Source: Pseudanabaena sp. PCC 7367 (lineage in GTDB: Bacteria > Cyanobacteriota > Cyanobacteriia > Pseudanabaenales > Pseudanabaenaceae). Taken from it: a stretch of DNA of 64,000 bases. Location: positions 124,001 to 188,000 of the forward strand of contig NC_019701.1 in the NCBI RefSeq assembly GCF_000317065.1, written 5' to 3'. Each line of letters begins with the position of its first letter. Positions within the stretch are counted from its first letter, which is position 1. Made by a program: the position numbers and the translations under genes. Below are positions 45,538 through 55,105 of this stretch, piece by piece. The notes below the pieces were generated by a model. The model was not told where the DNA came from. It ran no database searches and worked only from the letters and a program-made list of their open reading frames with translations.

Positions 45538-45861
45538 ATGGGATTTTTTGACTCTGAGATCGTTCAACAAGAAGCACAGAGCCTATTTAGAGACTATCAA
45601 TCGCTGATGGAGCTTGGCGGCAACTATGGCAAGTTCGATCGAGAAGGCAAAAAGCTATTCATTGCCAGAATGGAAGAAATCATGGATCGCTACAAAATAT
45701 TCATGAAACGGTTCGAGCTATCCGACGACTTCATGGCGCAAATGACCATGAAACAACTCCAAACCCATTTAGGCGGGTTTGGCATCACGCCCCAGCAAAT
45801 GTTCGAGCAAATGAACACCACCCTGGAGCGGATGCGATCGGAAGTGGAAAACAATACCTAA
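45538..45861 (+). CDS. DUF1825 family protein
   Basis: A 107-aa helical cytosolic protein of the cyanobacterial DUF1825 family. It opens MGFFDSEIVQQEAQSLFRDY and continues with ARMEEIMDRYKIFMKRFELS and MTMKQLQTHLGGFG. Function is unknown. It is divergent from the double-nuclease gene and ends 18 nt from the convergent MerA-like gene. Confidence 0.9.
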   Translation: MGFFDSEIVQQEAQSLFRDYQSLMELGGNYGKFDREGKKLFIARMEEIMDRYKIFMKRFELSDDFMAQMTMKQLQTHLGGFGITPQQMFEQMNTTLERMRSEVENNT

Positions 45862-45879
45862 CCGATTTTTGGCTGCTGC

Positions 45880-47430
45880 CTAGCCACTCAACTTATTAAT
45901 AAACTTCAATAGCTTCTTCGCCATCGGCGTAACCAGGGTTTTACGGTAAGCCGCCGCCGCCTTTTTGATTCCATCTGCTTGCACCGGATAGGGATGAATC
46001 ACGCTGGCGATCTTCTTCAGGCCAATCTTGTTATACATCGCCATCGTCACTTCACTGATCATTTCACCAGCATGGGGAGCCACAATCGTAGCGCCCAGGA
46101 TCTTATCGCTACCAGTTTTGTGATGCACCTTCACAAAGCCTTCCGTTTCACTGTCAGCGATCGCGCGATCGACTGTATCCATTGGCACTTTGATCGTGCT
46201 AACTGAGATTCCTTTTTCCTGAGCCTCATGTTCATACATACCCACATGGGCGATCTCCGGATCGGTGAAGGTAACCCAGGGCATAGTTAGATCGCTAACC
46301 TTATACTTTGTCAGGCCAAAGGGTGAGAGCAAAGCATTTTTAATTACAATTACCGCTGCTGATTCCGCCGCATGGGTGAATTTCCAATAACCTTTGCAAA
46401 TATCGCCCGCTGCCAGAATTTGGGGATTGCTGGTTTGTAAATAATCATCCACATGCACGCCGTATTTATCGTATTTGACTCCCATCTGCTCCAGGTTCAA
46501 ACCCTCTACATTGGCAGCCCGTCCTGCCCCCACCAGGATTTCATCCACTTCGATCGATCGGAGTTGGCCATTCTGCTCGAAGTGCAACACCTTGCCAGTT
46601 TCCGATTGGGTAGCGCGAGTTAGTTTTATGCCCAGCTCTACCTGCAAACCTTCTCGATCGAATACGTTCTGGACAATATCGGCGGCATCGGCATCTTCTT
46701 TATTGAGAATATGCGAACCACGATGTAATAGCACGACTTCACAACCTAACCGCCGGAATGATTGTGCCAATTCACAACCGATCGGTCCGCCACCGATTAC
46801 TGCCAATCGATTTGGCCTGGTAGTGAGGTTAAATACAGTTTCATTGGTTAGATAGCCAACCCCTTCAATGCCATCAATTTTGGGGCGAACGGCTCTTGCA
46901 CCAGTAGCGATCACTGCTTTCTTGAATTGCAAGGTGCGATCGCCCACCGCGATCGTGTTTTCGCCAGTGAAAGTGCCACTGCCCAGAAAAACATCGATTC
47001 CCAGGCTGGCAAAGCGTTGGGCAGAGTCATGGTGACTGATGCCAGCTCGCAACTTGCGCATTCTTTGCATCACTGCCGGAAAGTCGATTTTGATGTTTTC
47101 AGGCACACCAATGCCGAAGGTGGCCGCATTCCTCATTTCACCCACCACCCGCGAAGAACGAATTACACATTTAGATGGCACACAGCCCACATTCAAGCAA
47201 TCGCCGCCCATCAGGTGCTTTTCGATGATCGCTATCTTTAAGCCAATATCCAGCCCCGCCGAACCAGCCGCTACCACCAGTCCGGCTGTGCCTGCACCAA
47301 TTACCACCAGGTCATATACACCAGTGGGCTTCGGGTTCACCCAATCATTGGGATGGAGATGATTAACCAATTTCTGGTTATATTCATCCATTGGGGGCAC
47401 GGTCACGCGATCGAAAGCTGGGCTGGTCAT
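45880..47430 (-). CDS. MerA-like pyridine nucleotide-disulfide oxidoreductase
   Basis: A 516-aa FAD flavoprotein: GAGTAG dinucleotide motif (46-51), redox pair Cys78/Cys83 (GGDCLNVGCVPSKC), second GGGPIGCELAQSF NAD(P) motif, GAGRAANVEGL and a C-terminal HPYPVQADGIKKAA dimerisation segment. It lacks both the N-terminal heavy-metal domain and the C-terminal CC pair of real mercuric reductases, so mercury reduction is unlikely. The natural disulfide or quinone substrate is unknown. It lies 123 nt downstream of a TVP38 family gene on the same strand, a pairing I recall from other cyanobacteria. Confidence 0.88.
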   Translation of the reverse strand: MTSPAFDRVTVPPMDEYNQKLVNHLHPNDWVNPKPTGVYDLVVIGAGTAGLVVAAGSAGLDIGLKIAIIEKHLMGGDCLNVGCVPSKCVIRSSRVVGEMRNAATFGIGVPENIKIDFPAVMQRMRKLRAGISHHDSAQRFASLGIDVFLGSGTFTGENTIAVGDRTLQFKKAVIATGARAVRPKIDGIEGVGYLTNETVFNLTTRPNRLAVIGGGPIGCELAQSFRRLGCEVVLLHRGSHILNKEDADAADIVQNVFDREGLQVELGIKLTRATQSETGKVLHFEQNGQLRSIEVDEILVGAGRAANVEGLNLEQMGVKYDKYGVHVDDYLQTSNPQILAAGDICKGYWKFTHAAESAAVIVIKNALLSPFGLTKYKVSDLTMPWVTFTDPEIAHVGMYEHEAQEKGISVSTIKVPMDTVDRAIADSETEGFVKVHHKTGSDKILGATIVAPHAGEMISEVTMAMYNKIGLKKIASVIHPYPVQADGIKKAAAAYRKTLVTPMAKKLLKFINKLSG

Positions 47431-47553
47431 AATCTCTCTCCTCTAGGTTTCATGCCAAGTTTACTAACGGCAGTTCTTAAATCTAAATCAATCAATTTCG
47501 ATGAAATATTATTACGCTCAGGTTATGCAAAAGAGCTACGGCTAAGTTTAGGG

Positions 47554-48441
47554 CTAGCCAATCTCTTCGATCGAATCCACTGAATTCTTCTCATCTTCTG
47601 CATTGGGTGCATCCAGATCGCCGTCGACAGATTCAGATAGAGCTTTACGGGCCACACGAGTAACCACCACGGTTACCGCAACTGTAGCAATAAAACCAAT
47701 AATCCTAATCGCCCAGGTAACGCGTGGATCACTTGCTTGCGATTCCGTGCCGATCGCTGCCAAATTTCTCACCAACGAACCCAGATAAACGTACATGATC
47801 GTACCGGGAATCATTCCCACGGAACCAATTACATAGTCTTTCAGCGATACTCCGGTCAGCCCATAGGCATAGTTAAGCAGGTTGAATGGAAATACAGGCG
47901 AAAGGCGGGTTAGTAAAACAATTTTCAGTCCCTCTCGGCCTACTGCTTCATCGATCGCTTTAAATTTCTTATTCCCCTCAATCTTTTTCGCAACCCAACC
48001 CCTTGCCACATATCGCCCCACCAGAAAGGCTGCCGTCGCACCGATCGTGGCACCAATAAATACATAGACCGAGCCTAGCACCACGCCAAAGACCACACCT
48101 GCACCCAGGGTCAGGATCGAGCCAGGTAAAAATGCTACGGTTGCCACAATATAAAGCAGCATAAACACTATGCCGCCGGTAGCCCCCTGGTCTTTGATCC
48201 ATTGCAATGCATCAATAAATGAACCCCTGACATTAAAGCCGCTACTCTCGGCTGCTTCCTGCGCCATTGCTGGAGCTGCATCGAACATCAAGGCAATTCC
48301 CAGCCCTAGCACCAATAAAGCCACTAAAATACTCGGATCGCTGAATTTGAGCGCTTTGAACCGAAATGGCGATCGCTTCCTGGACAAGCCAAACCGATCA
48401 GCATAATTAGTTTTTTTGATGACTTGATTGCTTCTTAGCAT
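47554..48441 (-). CDS. TVP38/TMEM64 family (DedA-like) membrane protein
   Basis: A 295-aa membrane protein with about five or six helices and the family's conserved core: LPGSILTLGAGVVFG, then VGRYVARGWVAKKIEGNKKF, RLSPVFPFNLLNYAYGLTGV and GMIPGTIMYVYLGSL. Such proteins resemble DedA/VTT scramblases. An N-terminal hydrophobic segment may be a signal anchor. It precedes the MerA-like flavoprotein gene, so a shared redox or membrane process is possible. Substrate unknown. Confidence 0.88.
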   Translation of the reverse strand: MLRSNQVIKKTNYADRFGLSRKRSPFRFKALKFSDPSILVALLVLGLGIALMFDAAPAMAQEAAESSGFNVRGSFIDALQWIKDQGATGGIVFMLLYIVATVAFLPGSILTLGAGVVFGVVLGSVYVFIGATIGATAAFLVGRYVARGWVAKKIEGNKKFKAIDEAVGREGLKIVLLTRLSPVFPFNLLNYAYGLTGVSLKDYVIGSVGMIPGTIMYVYLGSLVRNLAAIGTESQASDPRVTWAIRIIGFIATVAVTVVVTRVARKALSESVDGDLDAPNAEDEKNSVDSIEEIG

Positions 48442-48955
48442 GGTGTTTTCCCCAGATTAGAGTTAGAAAAATAGTAGAGGTCAGGAAGGTTCAAAATATC
48501 ACAGGTATCCCTAAACTATGATGCGTATGAGAAGGCAGAGTGGATTTAAATATTTTGCTGATTGCGTAAGTTAGCTATAAACAATGACAAATAATGGCGA
48601 TCGCCACCATTTTGCATAACATGAGCAATTAATTTAATCTATTAAGGTTTATTGCGTTGGCATGAATGTTGATATGGGTCTAGATTAATTCGCCCAATCA
48701 ATAATATGATCCATTGGTATCGCAATTAAATAATTAGATTTACCTGAGTAAACCTTAAAGAGAACCCTTACTTTCGCTTAGCAATGGCTGAACTACTTGT
48801 CTAGTCGCCCTCTTACCAAGGTAGAAAGGATATTAACCATGCTAAATAGAACCGAGTTCAACGGTTTTTTGCAATAGCTAGCCTGCTGACTATGGGGAAA
48901 CGCCTAACCATAATCTTTCTTACGTTCGTTGCTGATTAATCTGATTGTGAAGTAA
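48442..48955. other. intergenic, nothing specific seen
   Basis: 514 nt between the sdhA stop and the TVP38 start. It must include the TVP38 promoter. No ORF, RNA gene or clear hairpin can be supported. Confidence 0.4.
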
Positions 48956-50698
48956 TTAATACTTGCGCTCCTGTGGCGTAAATCTCTGCTCATCTTTCGC
49001 AATCAAACTGAGGTCAACTGGGCGATCGCTGGTTCCCACCTGGCCATCCGCCAGATACCCCAGAGTATGATGCAGATACTTTTCGTCATGGCGATCGGTG
49101 AAGTCAGTGCGATAGTGAGCACCACGACTTTCCTGACGTTGCAATGCACTAGCCATAATGATTTCACCCACATGGATTAGGCTCCGCAGTTCCAAGGCAG
49201 CGGTTAGCTCCATATTAAAGACCATACCCCGATCGCTAACATTTAACTTGGTGGCATAGTCATGCTTTATTTCCTGAAGCTTAGCCAGACCAGCAGCAAG
49301 GCGATCGCCATCCCGATAAATGCCACAATGATCGGTCATAGTATCTTGCAGACGAGTGCGAAGTTCATAACTGCTCTGTTCACCGGATTGATTGAGTACC
49401 TGCTTTAGTTCCGCTTCGGCCTCAGCATAGTAGCGCCGTGCATCCAGATTTGGCTGAGGGCGATCGCTAACATAATCACCTAGTTTCTCTCCCGCTCGCT
49501 TACCAAACACGATACATTCGAGCAAGGAATTAGAACCAAGTCGATTCGCACCATGCACCGACACACAGGCACATTCCCCAGCAGCAAAGAACCCAGAGAT
49601 CGGTTGACTATGGCGATCGATTGCCTGACAATCTATATTTACAGGAATCCCACCCATCGAATAGTGAGCAGTAGGACGTACGGGCAAAGGCTGATCGACA
49701 CAATCGATCCCCAGCAGGCGCATTCCTTCTTCACGGGCAAAGGGAATCCTAGATTCAATGCGTTCTTTGCCCAGATGGCGGACATCTAGATGCACATATT
49801 GACCACCATTGATGCCTCGACCTGCGGCGATCTCGGCCATAATATTGCGCGAGGTAATATCCCTGGGAGAGAGTTCCATTTTGTTCTTACTGATTGGATA
49901 GTTGGCCATGAAGCGATCGCCATGATCATTGATTAAATATGCACCCTCGCCGCGCACTGCCTCGGAAATCAGCACACCCACTGGATATAACCCGGTGGGA
50001 TGGAACTGCACGAACTCCATATCCTGAAGCGGTAATCCCGCCAAGGCAGTTAAGCACAGCCCATCACCCGTGGAAGCGAAGTCATTGGAGGTAGTATTAA
50101 ACACCCGGCCATAGCCACCAGTGGCGAACATCACCGCTTTGGCGCGCATTATCTCGATCTCGCCTGTTTCAATGCAGAAAGCAACTAATCCTTTCACTTC
50201 GCCTTCTTCATAGATCAAACGCATCACATACCATTCGTCATAGATCTTGGTGCCGAACCGGAATAGATTACTAACCAGTTCATGCAAGATCGCATGGCCG
50301 GTTTTGTCAGCAGCATAGCAGGTGCGGCGATTGGTATGGCCACCAAAGGCACGCTGGGCAATGCGTCCATCCTCGAAGCGGGAGAACAATACGCCCAAAT
50401 GTTCTAGGTCAATAATTACTTCGGGAGCATCCCTGGTGAGAATCTCAACTGCGTTCTGATCGGCGAGGTAGTCGGAACCTTTGATCGTGTCGAAGGCATG
50501 GGTGAGCCAATCGTCTTGCTCGTCGAGGTTACGCAGGGATGCGGCGATCCCACCCTGGGCTGCAACCGAGTGCGATCGGATCGGATGCACCTTAGACACC
50601 AACCCCACATCTAAATGGGGAAAGTTCTGGGCTAGTGCCACCGCCGCCCGTGATCCCGCTAAACCACCGCCTACTATGATTACGTCGTGTTCTATCAT
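48956..50698 (-). CDS. sdhA: succinate dehydrogenase/fumarate reductase flavoprotein subunit
   Basis: 580 aa. FAD-binding GGGLAGSRAAVALA is near residue 10; the covalent-flavin His is in RSHSVAAQGGIAASL (about 42-56); the active-site segments FHPTGLYP, TAHYSMGGIPVN and GANRLGSNSLLECIVFGKRAGE follow. It oxidises succinate to fumarate and passes electrons to quinone with an iron-sulfur subunit that is encoded elsewhere. In cyanobacteria this feeds plastoquinone in thylakoids. It lies a few kb from genes that could make succinate from 2-oxoglutarate, though not in one operon. Confidence 0.93.
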   Translation of the reverse strand: MIEHDVIIVGGGLAGSRAAVALAQNFPHLDVGLVSKVHPIRSHSVAAQGGIAASLRNLDEQDDWLTHAFDTIKGSDYLADQNAVEILTRDAPEVIIDLEHLGVLFSRFEDGRIAQRAFGGHTNRRTCYAADKTGHAILHELVSNLFRFGTKIYDEWYVMRLIYEEGEVKGLVAFCIETGEIEIMRAKAVMFATGGYGRVFNTTSNDFASTGDGLCLTALAGLPLQDMEFVQFHPTGLYPVGVLISEAVRGEGAYLINDHGDRFMANYPISKNKMELSPRDITSRNIMAEIAAGRGINGGQYVHLDVRHLGKERIESRIPFAREEGMRLLGIDCVDQPLPVRPTAHYSMGGIPVNIDCQAIDRHSQPISGFFAAGECACVSVHGANRLGSNSLLECIVFGKRAGEKLGDYVSDRPQPNLDARRYYAEAEAELKQVLNQSGEQSSYELRTRLQDTMTDHCGIYRDGDRLAAGLAKLQEIKHDYATKLNVSDRGMVFNMELTAALELRSLIHVGEIIMASALQRQESRGAHYRTDFTDRHDEKYLHHTLGYLADGQVGTSDRPVDLSLIAKDEQRFTPQERKY

Positions 50699-50766
50699 GG
50701 GGCTATTATAGGGGTGCTATGTTACGATCGCTGCGATTCTTTAGATATTTTTAGGTATATCGAAAA

Positions 50767-51795
50767 ATGGCTTATAACTTATCGCCTTCTCAAAAAAGCT
50801 TTCTTGAGTGGATTGTTAAAGAAATAAATGAGGGTAACCAGGAGCGTGATTTTTTTGTGATTTTTTCATCCAATAGCTACGGGGATTCAGTATTACAGAC
50901 GCTTGATTATCCTGATGAAATTAAAGAGATAGATTTTAACTTTCTTTGTGATCAAGGTTTTTTATATTGCTCTGACAGCCGCAATGCTCAAGTTACTCAA
51001 CAGGCTTTTGATGTAATTAATTCAAATTTTAAAAACGAGGCTAACTCAGAAAAGATTTGCAACTTAACTGAAGGTCAGAAAGTTCTTGCTAGATGGATCA
51101 TAGAGAAAATTAGAGGAGAAGGCTTAGATGAAACTTTTTATGCTGAGTTTGGGGCAAATGTATTAAAAAATAAACTTCAATCACTATTTTCTTCCAGAGG
51201 AGAGATAAAACTGACTAGAGTGTATTACAAACATGATTTTGATGCCCTAGAAAATAATGGATTAATGTTCAAGATTAATACAGTCATTCCATCCATGAAT
51301 AATGAATTACTTCAGTACGCTATAAAAGAGCGGTTATATAGTGCTGTAGATTCTGGCTTTAAGGATCTAAGTTTATCCGCTAAAAAGTATCTTAAGCGTG
51401 ATTTAGAAGGTATTGAACATTTTGATCAGGAGATTCAAGATCGATGTATTCCTCCTCTGTTAGCTGATGGCTCTAATCCAAAAAACTGGGATAATGCAAT
51501 TCGTGCTGCAGGAGTTATACTTGAAGAAAGACTTAGAGATATAGGTGGTTTTACGAATACCAATGAAACTGGTAAGCCTCTGGTTATGAAAATCTTTAGG
51601 CAAAAAGATGGCACTCTTGCAAATAAATTTGCGGATGACAAAGAAAGAGAATCATATATGCATCTATATGCCGGAGTGGTCGGTGTTTTTAGGAATCCAT
51701 CTGCTCATAGATTCATTGATCCTACTCCTGAAGAGGGCGGTGCATATATTGCCTTTGTTGATCTCTTACTCAAAAAACTAGAAGCTTTACGATAG
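50767..51795 (+). CDS. TIGR02391-type HEPN protein with duplicated N-terminal domain
   Basis: 342 aa. The C-terminal part (about 200-342) matches the TIGR02391 (Ymh) family with a FRNPSAH motif: Arg309 and His314 form the Rx4H signature of HEPN ribonucleases. The first 200 residues hold two related segments, 5-90 and 100-200, each beginning LSPSQKSFLEWIVKEI or LTEGQKVLARWIIEKI and continuing to a C-terminal DFxxLxxxGL, perhaps winged helices. HEPN proteins often take part in abortive infection. AT-rich relative to neighbours. No obvious antitoxin or methyltransferase partner is adjacent. Confidence 0.8.
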   Translation: MAYNLSPSQKSFLEWIVKEINEGNQERDFFVIFSSNSYGDSVLQTLDYPDEIKEIDFNFLCDQGFLYCSDSRNAQVTQQAFDVINSNFKNEANSEKICNLTEGQKVLARWIIEKIRGEGLDETFYAEFGANVLKNKLQSLFSSRGEIKLTRVYYKHDFDALENNGLMFKINTVIPSMNNELLQYAIKERLYSAVDSGFKDLSLSAKKYLKRDLEGIEHFDQEIQDRCIPPLLADGSNPKNWDNAIRAAGVILEERLRDIGGFTNTNETGKPLVMKIFRQKDGTLANKFADDKERESYMHLYAGVVGVFRNPSAHRFIDPTPEEGGAYIAFVDLLLKKLEALR

Positions 51796-51803
51796 AAGAG
51801 ACA

Positions 51804-52757
51804 TTACTTAGATTTAGAATTTAACCGATCCAAAAAATACAACTGTTGATACAGCATCTCCGTCTTCGGCATCGCTACCCCGCGTTCCTTTGCCAATCGC
51901 AATGGGTTCGCATAGATCGCTTCGATCTCCAGCGATCGCTTATGATCATAATCCAGCTTCATACTAGTTAAATAGGGTTGCATCTTGGTAGTGAAATCGA
52001 TCATTTGGGGAACGAACTCAGTCGGAATCTGACAATCGCAAGCCGCCGCTGCTGCTAACACTTCATTCATCAAATCCGCTGAAAGTTGCCTGGTGGCATC
52101 ATTCGCCATCATTGCATCAGTCTTCGCATCCAACACCACCGACAAGCCATTAAAGGGAATATTCCAAACCAGCTTGCGCCACCGGGCTAGTTGCAAGTTT
52201 TCGGTTAACTTAGCAGGAACGCCAGCAATATTAAAGTCAGAGGCGATCGCTTCCATCTCTTTGGTAATCCCCGCAGGCGCGTAGCGATCGGCATAAGCTC
52301 CGATCGTAATATCCCCATAGTCAAGGTGATGCACATGCCCCATCCCCACCTTATTGGAGCAAATAAAACATAGGCCACTAAGGATATAATGATCCGGCAG
52401 GAGTTTCGCTAATTGTGGTTCCACACCGATCCCATTTTGGAGCAGTAGAATAGTCCCATTGGGCTTGACGATTCTGGGCAGAATATCTTCTAAAATATGA
52501 TTCTGGGTGGCCTTAATCGCCGCGATCGCCACATCGCATCTAGGTATCGCAGACGCATCACAATAGGCATTCACTTCTGGTAAGGTGAAATCCCCATAAA
52601 CGGAATTAACCACAAGACCATGCTGTTGAACATATTCATAGTCGCTCCTTAGCAAAAAATGAACTTCACAACCTGCCCGTTGGAGCAGCGCACCATAGAA
52701 GCCGCCGATCGCTCCAGTGCCAATCACAGCATAGCTTAAACCACTTTGTTGCCCCAC
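51804..52757 (-). CDS. panE: 2-dehydropantoate 2-reductase
   Basis: A 317-aa ketopantoate reductase of the NADPH-dependent PanE/ApbA family, used for pantothenate and CoA synthesis. The opening YAVIGTGAIGGFYGALLQ is the dinucleotide loop, followed by DVAIAAIKATQ, LLLQNGIG and RKLVWNIPFNGLSVV with its conserved Lys and Asn. Start is a GTG. The stop lies 8 nt from the convergent HEPN gene. It is the last of four minus-strand genes with gaps of 47-115 nt, possibly one operon (SSADH, ThDP enzyme, Nudix, PanE). Confidence 0.88.
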   Translation of the reverse strand: MGQQSGLSYAVIGTGAIGGFYGALLQRAGCEVHFLLRSDYEYVQQHGLVVNSVYGDFTLPEVNAYCDASAIPRCDVAIAAIKATQNHILEDILPRIVKPNGTILLLQNGIGVEPQLAKLLPDHYILSGLCFICSNKVGMGHVHHLDYGDITIGAYADRYAPAGITKEMEAIASDFNIAGVPAKLTENLQLARWRKLVWNIPFNGLSVVLDAKTDAMMANDATRQLSADLMNEVLAAAAACDCQIPTEFVPQMIDFTTKMQPYLTSMKLDYDHKRSLEIEAIYANPLRLAKERGVAMPKTEMLYQQLYFLDRLNSKSK

Positions 52758-52813
52758 TCTTTTTTAGCCTTCCTGAATCATGTATCTATTAACTTTGCGT
52801 AAATATTGGAGAA

Positions 52814-53305
52814 TTAGCTTGACAAGCTTAGATATTTATCAATCAAAGGGCGAAAGCGATCGATAATCTGTTCATACATACCTCGCTTGAAAGCCACAAT
52901 GTACGTGGCTGTTTCTTCTAATGGCATATATTTGACGCGATCGAACTCGCGCTGATGTAATTCCAGGTTGCATTCGGAAGCAGGCTTATTCCAATAGAAC
53001 AAATACCATTTTTGCTTCTGGCCAAGATACTTGCGCCACTTACCCTTCAGCTCTAGATCTTCCGGAAAATCATAGCCCAACCAATCTTCTGTTTCATGGA
53101 TCAGCTTCGCGTCATTGATTCCTACTTCTTCATAGAGTTCTCTGATTGCCGTTGCCTGGGGATCTTCGCCATCATCGATTCCACCTTGAGGGAACTGCCA
53201 GCCATTGGCAACACCGCTGCGCTCGCCGACGAGAACTTTACCTGCTTGATTAAATATCACCATCCCTACACCCTTGCGATAGATAGTTCGTTCCGATCGT
53301 GCCAT
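52814..53305 (-). CDS. rppH: RppH-like Nudix hydrolase (RNA pyrophosphohydrolase)
   Basis: 163 aa. The Nudix box is intact: GGIDDGEDPQATAIRELYEE begins at residue 41, with catalytic REL--EE-G (55-62). The N-terminal YRKGVGMVIFN and WQFPQGG segments and the C-terminal DRVKYMPLEE match RppH/Ap4A hydrolase types. It would remove pyrophosphate from mRNA 5' ends or hydrolyse dinucleoside polyphosphates; the two cannot be told apart by eye. Follows the ThDP enzyme gene by 47 nt. Confidence 0.88.
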   Translation of the reverse strand: MARSERTIYRKGVGMVIFNQAGKVLVGERSGVANGWQFPQGGIDDGEDPQATAIRELYEEVGINDAKLIHETEDWLGYDFPEDLELKGKWRKYLGQKQKWYLFYWNKPASECNLELHQREFDRVKYMPLEETATYIVAFKRGMYEQIIDRFRPLIDKYLSLSS

Positions 53306-53352
53306 ATCTATTTATTTTGATAACAACGCCTTAAACAGTTGATTCTGATTTA

Positions 53353-54990
53353 CTAAATCTCACAGCTCTGGGCATCTGCTTTGCGGCTAAAGCGAAGATT
53401 CTCGGAATAATCCACTGGACAATCAATAATTGTGGGTACATCCTGTTCTAGTGCTTCTTTGAGGGTTGGTAGTAAATCAATCGCTGATTCGACGCGATAG
53501 CCTTTCAAACCCATGCTCTCAGCTAACTTGACGAAATCAGGATTATTGAATTCAATAAACGAACTATGGTCATAGTGGATATGTTGCTTCCATTCGATCA
53601 AGCCATAACCACCATCATTGAATACCAAAGTTACAAAGGGGGTTCCTACTCTTACGGCCGTTTCCAACTCTTGCATATTCATCATGAAGCCACCATCGCC
53701 CGTAGCCGCTACCACCTTACGATCGGGATAGACCAATTTAGCTGCTAATGCCCCTGGGATCGCAATTCCCATCGCTGCAAACCCATTGGAAATCAAGCAA
53801 GTATTCGGGCGTTCGCAATGATAATGCCGCGCGATCCACATTTTATGGGCTCCCACATCAGAGATCACAATATCCTCGGGAGCCATTACCTGGCGCAGAT
53901 CATAGACAATTTTTTGTGGTTTAACAGGGAATCCTTCATCATGGGCATATTGTTCATAGTCTGCCCGAATCTGTGCTTTTAGCTGGGTCGCTTCACCCGA
54001 TTCCGCATAGTTGCGTTCTGCCCGTCGGGCGATCTCATGGAGGGCATCGGAAATATCACCGACCACTTCAACTTTGGGAATATAACTACTATCTACTTCC
54101 GCCCTACCTTCACCAATATGAATGATCGGAATGTTACCAATTTGGTTCCACTTTTTAGGGGAATATTCAATCAAATCATAGCCAACACATATCACCAAGT
54201 CAGTTTGGTCAAAGGCACAACTAATGATATCTCGCTGCTGCAAACCGATCGTCCATAGTGATAGGGGATGTGTATAGGGAATGATACCTTTCCCCATGAA
54301 AGTATTAACCACCGGGATATTTAAGCGGGTGGCAAACTCAGTTAAGGCTTGACTGGCTCTGGCTCGGATCGCGCCATTCCCTGCTAGAATCAATGGGCTC
54401 TTGGCATTGGCGATCAACATAGCTGCTTCCCCAAAACTGTGAGAAGAAGCATACATCTTGGCATTACTATCCGAAGTGAGCGGCTGCCCCTTTGCTTCCA
54501 TGGCGGCAATATTTTCTGGCAAATCAATGTGAACTGCACCGGGCTTTTCAGCCTGAGCTAGTTTAAAGGCTTTGCGCACAATTTCCGGTGTATTGCTCGA
54601 TCGCACGATCTGAGTATTCCATTTTGTTACCGGCGTGAACATCGAAACCAGATCGAGATATTGATGGGATTCAATGTGCATCCGATCGGTTCCTACCTGT
54701 CCAGTAATGGCGATCAATGGTGCACAATCAAGGTTCGCATCGGCCACCCCAGTCATTAGATTTGTCGCCCCTGGCCCCAGGGTAGAAAGGCAAACCCCAG
54801 GCTTACCAGTCAATCGTCCATAGACATCGGCCATGAAGGCTGCGCCCTGCTCATGACGGGTAGTAATGAACTTAATTGAGGAATGTTCCAGGGCTCGTAG
54901 CACTTCCATATTTTCTTCGCCAGGCAGCCCAAAGATATACTCTACGCCCTCATTCTCCAAACACCTGACTAGTAATTCCGCCGTATTCAT
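53353..54990 (-). CDS. ThDP enzyme, probable 2-oxoglutarate decarboxylase
   Basis: A 545-aa thiamine diphosphate enzyme of the acetolactate-synthase superfamily: Glu47 (TRHEQGAAFMADVYGR), GPGATNLMTGVADA, and the ThDP-binding GDGGFMMNMQELETAV with NDGGYGLIEW. It would usually be annotated acetolactate synthase. However, in Synechococcus sp. PCC 7002 the neighbour pair of such an enzyme and an aldehyde dehydrogenase was shown to be 2-oxoglutarate decarboxylase and succinic semialdehyde dehydrogenase. The same pair is here, 115 nt apart, and no small ALS subunit is present, so 2-OG decarboxylation is the better inference. Confidence 0.85.
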   Translation of the reverse strand: MNTAELLVRCLENEGVEYIFGLPGEENMEVLRALEHSSIKFITTRHEQGAAFMADVYGRLTGKPGVCLSTLGPGATNLMTGVADANLDCAPLIAITGQVGTDRMHIESHQYLDLVSMFTPVTKWNTQIVRSSNTPEIVRKAFKLAQAEKPGAVHIDLPENIAAMEAKGQPLTSDSNAKMYASSHSFGEAAMLIANAKSPLILAGNGAIRARASQALTEFATRLNIPVVNTFMGKGIIPYTHPLSLWTIGLQQRDIISCAFDQTDLVICVGYDLIEYSPKKWNQIGNIPIIHIGEGRAEVDSSYIPKVEVVGDISDALHEIARRAERNYAESGEATQLKAQIRADYEQYAHDEGFPVKPQKIVYDLRQVMAPEDIVISDVGAHKMWIARHYHCERPNTCLISNGFAAMGIAIPGALAAKLVYPDRKVVAATGDGGFMMNMQELETAVRVGTPFVTLVFNDGGYGLIEWKQHIHYDHSSFIEFNNPDFVKLAESMGLKGYRVESAIDLLPTLKEALEQDVPTIIDCPVDYSENLRFSRKADAQSCEI

Positions 54991-55105
54991 ATTTAATACT
55001 AAAAAGCTCTTAATCTAATTAATTATCTTGATTATGCACATTCTTTTTTTGCTTGATTTATTTTGCCGATCGCCACATGACCTTACTGCGATCGCCAACA
55101 ATTCT

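Noticed and set aside
45373-45570. Minus-strand 65-aa hydrophobic ORF
   Set aside because: It starts at a TTG inside the DUF1825 gene, has no ribosome binding site, and its hydrophobicity follows from T-rich DNA. A small membrane protein is not excluded.
45880-47430. Annotation as mercuric reductase
   Set aside because: The heavy-metal domain and the C-terminal cysteine pair are missing.
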